A stretch of DNA of 64,000 bases from contig NZ_SLWS01000004.1 of the NCBI RefSeq assembly GCF_004345645.1, forward strand, positions 496,001-560,000. The letters run 5' to 3'. The notes under the pieces were generated by a model. The model saw only the letters and a program-made list of their open reading frames with translations, made no database searches and was not told where the DNA came from. Position 1 is the stretch's first letter, and the number at the start of each line of letters is the position of its first letter. The position numbers and the translations under genes were made by a program. Positions 57,901 through 64,000 of the stretch are shown here, one piece after another. The stretch is from Actinocrispum wychmicini (GTDB taxonomy: Bacteria; Actinomycetota; Actinomycetes; Mycobacteriales; Pseudonocardiaceae).

Positions 57901-59097
57901 TCACACGTTGACGGTGGCGTGTTCGCCCACAATGGACTCACGCATCGCCACGGTGAGGCCGGTGATCCGGGCCTTCGGCTCGTCGGCCGCGGTCACCAGC
58001 GCGGTGCCCTGGCCGGACATGGTGAGGTTCGTGCCGTCCGGCTGGATGTCCTTCAGCTGGCCGGAGACGTGCACCGGGTTGGTCGCGTAGAGCACTCCGT
58101 GCGGCGTGACGAGTTCGAACTCGGCGTCGAAGTGCAGCTCGCCGGGGAACCGGACGCGGGACAGCGTCTCCTCGGTGCCGTCGCCGAGGTTCCCGCCGGA
58201 CGGCTTGGGCCAGCTGGCCCGCAGCATGACCCGGCCGCCCAGTTCCGGGCACTGGCCGACGATCGCCATCCGGGCGAGCTGCGCGAGCACACCCACACCT
58301 TCCTCGTGCTTCTCCGGCCCGAACAGCAGGACCTCCATGCCCGCGGCCAACGTGTGGTCGCCCGCCAGGTCGACCCGGACCGTCCGGCCGGCCACCTCCA
58401 GCGTCAAGGCGGCCTCGGTGGACGTCTGGATGATCATGGTCGGGTCGACCAGCATGGACATGCACGCCGCCGGGCTGGACGCGAAGAAGACGGTCGGGGT
58501 GATGCCGATCGGGCGGTTGTCGTCGGTCGACGGGTACCACGCCTCGGGCAAGGTGGTTCCGCGCACGACGTTCGGGGCGGGCACCAGCTCCATCGGGTGG
58601 TCGCCGCGCGGCACGCCGAGGTAGCCACCGGACAGCGGCTTCTTGAACGGCGGGATGGCGTCCACCACGCCGTAGATGTCGATGACGTTGCGGTGCACCA
58701 GCCGCAGGGTGCTGGTCTCCAGGATGCCGAAGCGCTGGATGTGGAACTCGGCCGGGAAGTTCTGTCCCGGCGCGACCTGGCGCACGTGGCCGGTGTTGGG
58801 CAGCAACGGGTTGGACAGGATCTGGATGCGGTCGTCGAGCTCGTAGCTGTAACCTTTGATACCGACTTCCGGCGCGCTGATCAGCTCCGTGTCGAACTCC
58901 GCGCGGCCCTTCTCGTCCACTCGGTGCTCGAAGCCGGGCATCGGCCACTTGTTCATCTGGACGAAGCCGGACAGGTTGATCGTCTCGCGTTTGCCGCTGT
59001 AGTAGTCGTCGCCGTAGACGATGGTGGCGGCGGCCAGGATGTGCGGGCGGAGCGGCTTGGGGGCGAGGTTCAGCGACTCGTAGGTTTCCCGTTCCAC
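57901..59097 (-). CDS. Unrecognised 398-residue protein
   Basis: A cytoplasmic protein with no signal or membrane helix and no family I recognise. It is rich in beta-strand-like stretches: TINLSGFVQMNKW, YELDDRIQILSN, FHIQRFGILETSTLRLVHRN, and a C-terminal part ending VHVSGQLKDIQPDGTNLTMSGQ. The middle has an APNVVRGTTLPEAWYPSTDD segment. Similar NLSG/VSG phrases at both ends hint at an internal duplication. GTG 59097 has GGAGG six bases upstream. It is the first gene of a five-gene minus-strand unit and has its own AT-rich promoter region. Confidence 0.7.
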   Translation of the reverse strand: MERETYESLNLAPKPLRPHILAAATIVYGDDYYSGKRETINLSGFVQMNKWPMPGFEHRVDEKGRAEFDTELISAPEVGIKGYSYELDDRIQILSNPLLPNTGHVRQVAPGQNFPAEFHIQRFGILETSTLRLVHRNVIDIYGVVDAIPPFKKPLSGGYLGVPRGDHPMELVPAPNVVRGTTLPEAWYPSTDDNRPIGITPTVFFASSPAACMSMLVDPTMIIQTSTEAALTLEVAGRTVRVDLAGDHTLAAGMEVLLFGPEKHEEGVGVLAQLARMAIVGQCPELGGRVMLRASWPKPSGGNLGDGTEETLSRVRFPGELHFDAEFELVTPHGVLYATNPVHVSGQLKDIQPDGTNLTMSGQGTALVTAADEPKARITGLTVAMRESIVGEHATVNV

Positions 59098-59173
59098 TTT
59101 TGGCCTCCAGTGAGGAGTTCGACTGGGGTGGATCACGGTGAGCGGCGCCGCGCGCGGTACCCATCGCCGATGA

Positions 59174-59200
59174 CGCTATATGTTTTTCAAGTAATAGTCA
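59174..59200 (-). promoter_or_regulatory. AT-rich promoter region with shared ACTTGAAAAACATATAG motif
   Basis: Minus strand: TTGACT (59201-59196, overlapping the ATP-grasp stop) followed by ACTTGAAAAACATATAG (59193-59177). The latter matches ACTTAACAAACATATGG before the 52594 gene in 14 of 17 positions. It lies about 80 bases before the start at 59097, separating the ClpC/ATP-grasp unit from the five genes downstream. Confidence 0.55.
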
Positions 59201-60424
59201 ACGGGGGCGGAGCGACACGGCGGCCGCCGCGGTGGCCAGCCGGGCCTGGCATTCCCCGATCGAGGTCCCGCGCACGACGACCATCGCGTAGCGGCCCCAC
59301 ACGTGGCCGACGGGAGGCGGCGCCACCTCGGTACCCGGCTCCGCCAACGGCGCGGCGAGGACTGTGCCCGGTGGCAGCATCGACTTGTCGATCCGCACCT
59401 CGCCGACCACGATGGCGGTGTCGGGATAGAAGAACCGGACGGCGGCCACGGCCCGGTCGGGGTCGCCGGTCAGCCGTGGGGTGCGTCCACACGCGACCGC
59501 CGCCGCGATCTGGCCGGCGTCGACGCCGGTGGCTTCCAGGCCGAGGAACGGGATCAGGTCGCCGCCGAGACGGCAGTTCACCTCGATCACCGACCAGCCC
59601 GTCGGTGTGCGACGCAGTTCGATGTGGGTCATCCCGGAGTCGAAACCCAGCGCCTCGTGCGCCATGGCCAGGTGACGCCGCAGCTCGGGATCGGCCAGCA
59701 GCGGGTCGGCCCCGGCCACGACGTGACCGACCTCCTCGAAGTACGGCGGGAAGCCACTTGTCTTGCGGGCCAAGAACAACGGCGTCACAACGCCGTCGAC
59801 GACAGCGGAGTCCACACTGTACTCGGGGCCGTCGGCGTACTGCTCGACGAGCACACCGGCGTCGTAGTACCGCGCCTGGTCGACGTGTTGGGCCCGGGTG
59901 TGGTCGTACGCGGCCGGCAGTTCGTCCGGGCGCCCGACCAGGGTCACGCCCATGCTCGCCCCCAACGCCCGCGGCTTCAACACGACCGGGTAGCCGATCC
60001 GGTCCGCCGCTTCCCCCGCCGCGGCGGGGGAGCCGACGAGGATCGAGCGGGGCTGCGGCACACCGGCGGCGGCCAGCAGGGTCCGGGTGCGATGCTTGTC
60101 CCGGCAGCGGTCGATCACGTCCGGGGACACGCCCGGCAGGCCGAGCCGTTGCGCGACCCGCGCGGTGTTCGCCATCTTCAGCTCGTCCCAGCACAACACG
60201 CCGTCGACGTGCCGGCTGCGGGCGACATCCTCGGCCGCGGCAAGCAAAGCCGCGCCGTCCCGGATGTCGACGGCCGTCCCGCCGATGACGTAAGGGGCTT
60301 CCCACGTCACCGGCTCGTGGTCGAGCAGCCACACGTCGGTGGTCTGTGCGATGGACCGGAGCAGGTACCCGCGGTGCGGCTCGTACCCGATGCCGACCAG
60401 GAGCAGCAGCGGGCGTTCACTCAT
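59198..60424 (-). CDS. ATP-grasp domain carboxylate-amine ligase
   Basis: A 408-residue ATP-grasp enzyme. The N-terminal pre-ATP domain starts LLLLVGIGYEPHRGYL; the ATP-grasp lobe has VVLKPRALGASMGV (phosphate loop, about residue 150), EQYADGPEYSVDSAV and the metal-binding IEVNCRLGGDLIP. It resembles BL00235/carnosine-synthase-like ligases that make a peptide or amide bond with ATP. ATG 60424 follows GGAGGG. It lies 18 bases after ClpC, so the two are probably co-transcribed. Both substrates are unknown. Confidence 0.85.
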   Translation of the reverse strand: MSERPLLLLVGIGYEPHRGYLLRSIAQTTDVWLLDHEPVTWEAPYVIGGTAVDIRDGAALLAAAEDVARSRHVDGVLCWDELKMANTARVAQRLGLPGVSPDVIDRCRDKHRTRTLLAAAGVPQPRSILVGSPAAAGEAADRIGYPVVLKPRALGASMGVTLVGRPDELPAAYDHTRAQHVDQARYYDAGVLVEQYADGPEYSVDSAVVDGVVTPLFLARKTSGFPPYFEEVGHVVAGADPLLADPELRRHLAMAHEALGFDSGMTHIELRRTPTGWSVIEVNCRLGGDLIPFLGLEATGVDAGQIAAAVACGRTPRLTGDPDRAVAAVRFFYPDTAIVVGEVRIDKSMLPPGTVLAAPLAEPGTEVAPPPVGHVWGRYAMVVVRGTSIGECQARLATAAAAVSLRPR

Positions 60425-60442
60425 GGCGTTCCCTCCGCGTCG

Positions 60443-62950
<2,508 letters not shown>

Positions 62951-62997
62951 TCGCACTCCCTCGACAGCCGCGCCGGATGGGGGTGGATCGGCAAGCT

Positions 62998-63012
62998 CAC
63001 TATATTCTAGTG
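62998..63012 (-). promoter_or_regulatory. ClpC upstream palindrome and -10 element
   Basis: CACTA-TATTC-TAGTG is an inverted repeat about 48 bases before the clpC start. On the minus strand it contains TATAGT (63004-62999), a good -10 box. No canonical -35 or HspR/ClgR-type site is evident, so the repeat may bind another regulator. Confidence 0.45.
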
Positions 63013-63032
63013 AAGCTTTTTTGGGGAGTGCC

Positions 63033-63686
63033 CTACCAGTCCAAGCCGAGCATCCGGATGCACCGCCGCGCGGCCGGCGGGTCACCGGTGATCCGGACCT
63101 TGCCCGTGGCGACCGCCTCGCCGGGGGCGAGCATCCGGGCGCCGACCCGGATGAACGTGTCCGCGTCACAGTCCACGGTGATGTCCGGGGCGGCCGCGGG
63201 CGCCCGACTGAACCGCACCGCGCCGTCGCGGACCTCGATGACGAAGGTCTGACTGTCCACACGGAACTCGTACGTGTCGTCCACATCCGGCACCGCGTCC
63301 CGGCTGACCATCGACTGCACCGCGAGAAAGCCCCACTCCGGGCGGATCACGCCGCCGCGGTCGTCCTCCCGCAGAAACCCCATCCCCCACCGGGCCAGTG
63401 CCAGCAGCGGATGCCTGAGCTGTTCGCCGAGCTCGGTGAGCTGGTAGCACATCGCCCGGTCGCCGCCGGGCATCGGGACCCGTTCGAGCACACCGTGCCC
63501 GGCCAGCATCCGCAGCCGGTCGGCGAGCAGGTTCGGGCCGATGCCCGGCATGTTCGCCAGCAGCGCGGTGAACCGCGCCGGGCCGATGAGCAACTCCCTT
63601 ACCACGAGCAGGGTCCACCGCTCGCCGATCACGTCTAGGCCGACGGCGAGGCCGCACCCCGGTCCGTACTCGCGTCTGCTGGACAT
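63033..63686 (-). CDS. HxlR family regulator with SCP2-like C-terminal domain
   Basis: A 217-residue protein. The N-terminal winged helix is of the HxlR type (CGLAVGLDVIGERWTLLVVRELL, cited by residues 14-35; IGPNLLADRLRMLAGHGVLER). The last 90 residues form an SCP2-like sterol-carrier domain (VIEVRDGAVRFSRAPAAAPDITV, residues about 150-172) common in actinobacterial HxlR proteins. ATG 63686 follows AGAGGAAC. It is divergent from a methyltransferase gene across a 21-base palindrome, which it probably binds. Confidence 0.85.
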   Translation of the reverse strand: MSSRREYGPGCGLAVGLDVIGERWTLLVVRELLIGPARFTALLANMPGIGPNLLADRLRMLAGHGVLERVPMPGGDRAMCYQLTELGEQLRHPLLALARWGMGFLREDDRGGVIRPEWGFLAVQSMVSRDAVPDVDDTYEFRVDSQTFVIEVRDGAVRFSRAPAAAPDITVDCDADTFIRVGARMLAPGEAVATGKVRITGDPPAARRCIRMLGLDW

Positions 63687-63736
63687 CCGTTCCTCTCTCG
63701 CCGCCGGACCTGTCACCTGATGCCGCGAGGAGGTAC

Positions 63737-63757
63737 TTTCCGTAGCGTACAAGGAAA
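63737..63757. promoter_or_regulatory. Palindrome between HxlR and methyltransferase genes
   Basis: TTTCC (63737-63741) and GGAAA (63753-63757) flank GTA-GCG-TAC (63742-63750). The composite inverted repeat lies midway in the 89-base divergent gap and is the likely HxlR operator. Confidence 0.6.
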
Positions 63758-63775
63758 CCCCCATGGAGGAAGCGA

Positions 63776-64000
63776 ATGAGCGTGGCCACGCTTCGTGCGG
63801 ACAAACGGGAGGAATGGCAGCTTTCCGCTGTCGGGTGGGTGAAGTACCGATCCAGCTTCGCCGACGCCGGCGTGCCCAGCGTGCGGCGGATGATCCAGCT
63901 GGCGCGCCCGGCGCCCGGCGGGCGGGTGCTCGATCTCGCCTGCGGTGTCGGTGTTCCAGCGTTCGACCTCGCCGATGCCGTCGGCCCCACGGGATTCGTG
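63776..64000 (+). CDS. SAM-dependent methyltransferase (partial, cut by window end)
   Basis: The first 75 residues of a class I methyltransferase, open to the end of the window. Motif I is GRVLDLACGVGVPAFDLADA at about residues 50-69. ATG 63776 has GGAGG seven bases upstream. It is divergent from the HxlR gene and likely repressed or activated by it. The remainder, and thus the substrate class, is not visible. Confidence 0.8.
   Translation, partial: MSVATLRADKREEWQLSAVGWVKYRSSFADAGVPSVRRMIQLARPAPGGRVLDLACGVGVPAFDLADAVGPTGFV

Overview
The window is high-GC, densely coded DNA with GTG/TTG starts, many GTGA/ATGA stop-start overlaps, PucR, HxlR and OmpR-type regulators, a mycobacterial-type ClpC and a rifamycin phosphotransferase behind a rifamycin-associated element. 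This points to a soil actinomycete chromosome, plausibly Pseudonocardiaceae. About 58 protein genes are called. No rRNA, tRNA, CRISPR array, insertion sequence or phage gene is visible. No gene-free stretch exceeds 300 bases; the largest gaps (11493-11755, 17752-18025, 18854-19127, 48357-48621) are described as features.

Layout. (1) 1-2.7 kb: the end of a nitrate/taurine-type ABC importer operon, whose last gene fuses an HMGL-like TIM barrel to a UraD decarboxylase domain. (2) 2.7-14.4 kb: separate small units, namely a TetR/NmrA divergent pair with tandem operators, a secreted protein, an MFS pump with a YCII protein, an amidohydrolase/MIP18 pair, an ABC exporter with its own regulator, and RAE-rph. 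(3) 14.4-20.7 kb: a four-gene operon (methyltransferase, flavin-binding protein, threonine-dehydrogenase-like enzyme, BioF2-like acyltransferase), a membrane protein with an excisionase-like helix-turn-helix, and an LLM oxidoreductase/methyltransferase pair.

(4) 20.7-48.4 kb: a large catabolic island. A branched-chain-amino-acid-type importer is packed into two polypeptides (MFS-LivF and LivH-LivM-LivG) with separate lipoproteins. With it are two beta-lactamase-fold hydrolases, two dipeptidase-family proteins, an amidohydrolase, a CocE-type hydrolase, an acyl-CoA ligase, acyl-CoA dehydrogenase, enoyl-CoA hydratase, SCPx-type thiolase, a PLP lyase, a proline-racemase-like protein and a MOSC/FAD/2Fe-2S fusion. 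Four copies of one promoter-operator module (TTGCGC, TAGTGT, then GTAT-N4-ATAC) lie in front of its transcription units, one of them beside a TetR gene, so the island looks like a single regulon. My inference is uptake and beta-oxidative breakdown of an acylated, amino-acid-containing and possibly N-hydroxylated compound.

(5) 48.6-52.5 kb: an ABC exporter and a two-component system in one operon. (6) 52.6-63 kb: an unusual locus of homocysteine methyltransferase, signal-less solute-binding protein, UbiB-like kinase, beta-propeller-like protein, PRMT-fold methyltransferase, an unrecognised 398-residue protein, an ATP-grasp ligase and ClpC. A shared AT-rich motif precedes its two outward units. 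This is the best candidate for an undescribed system. (7) 63-64 kb: an HxlR regulator divergent from a methyltransferase cut by the window end.
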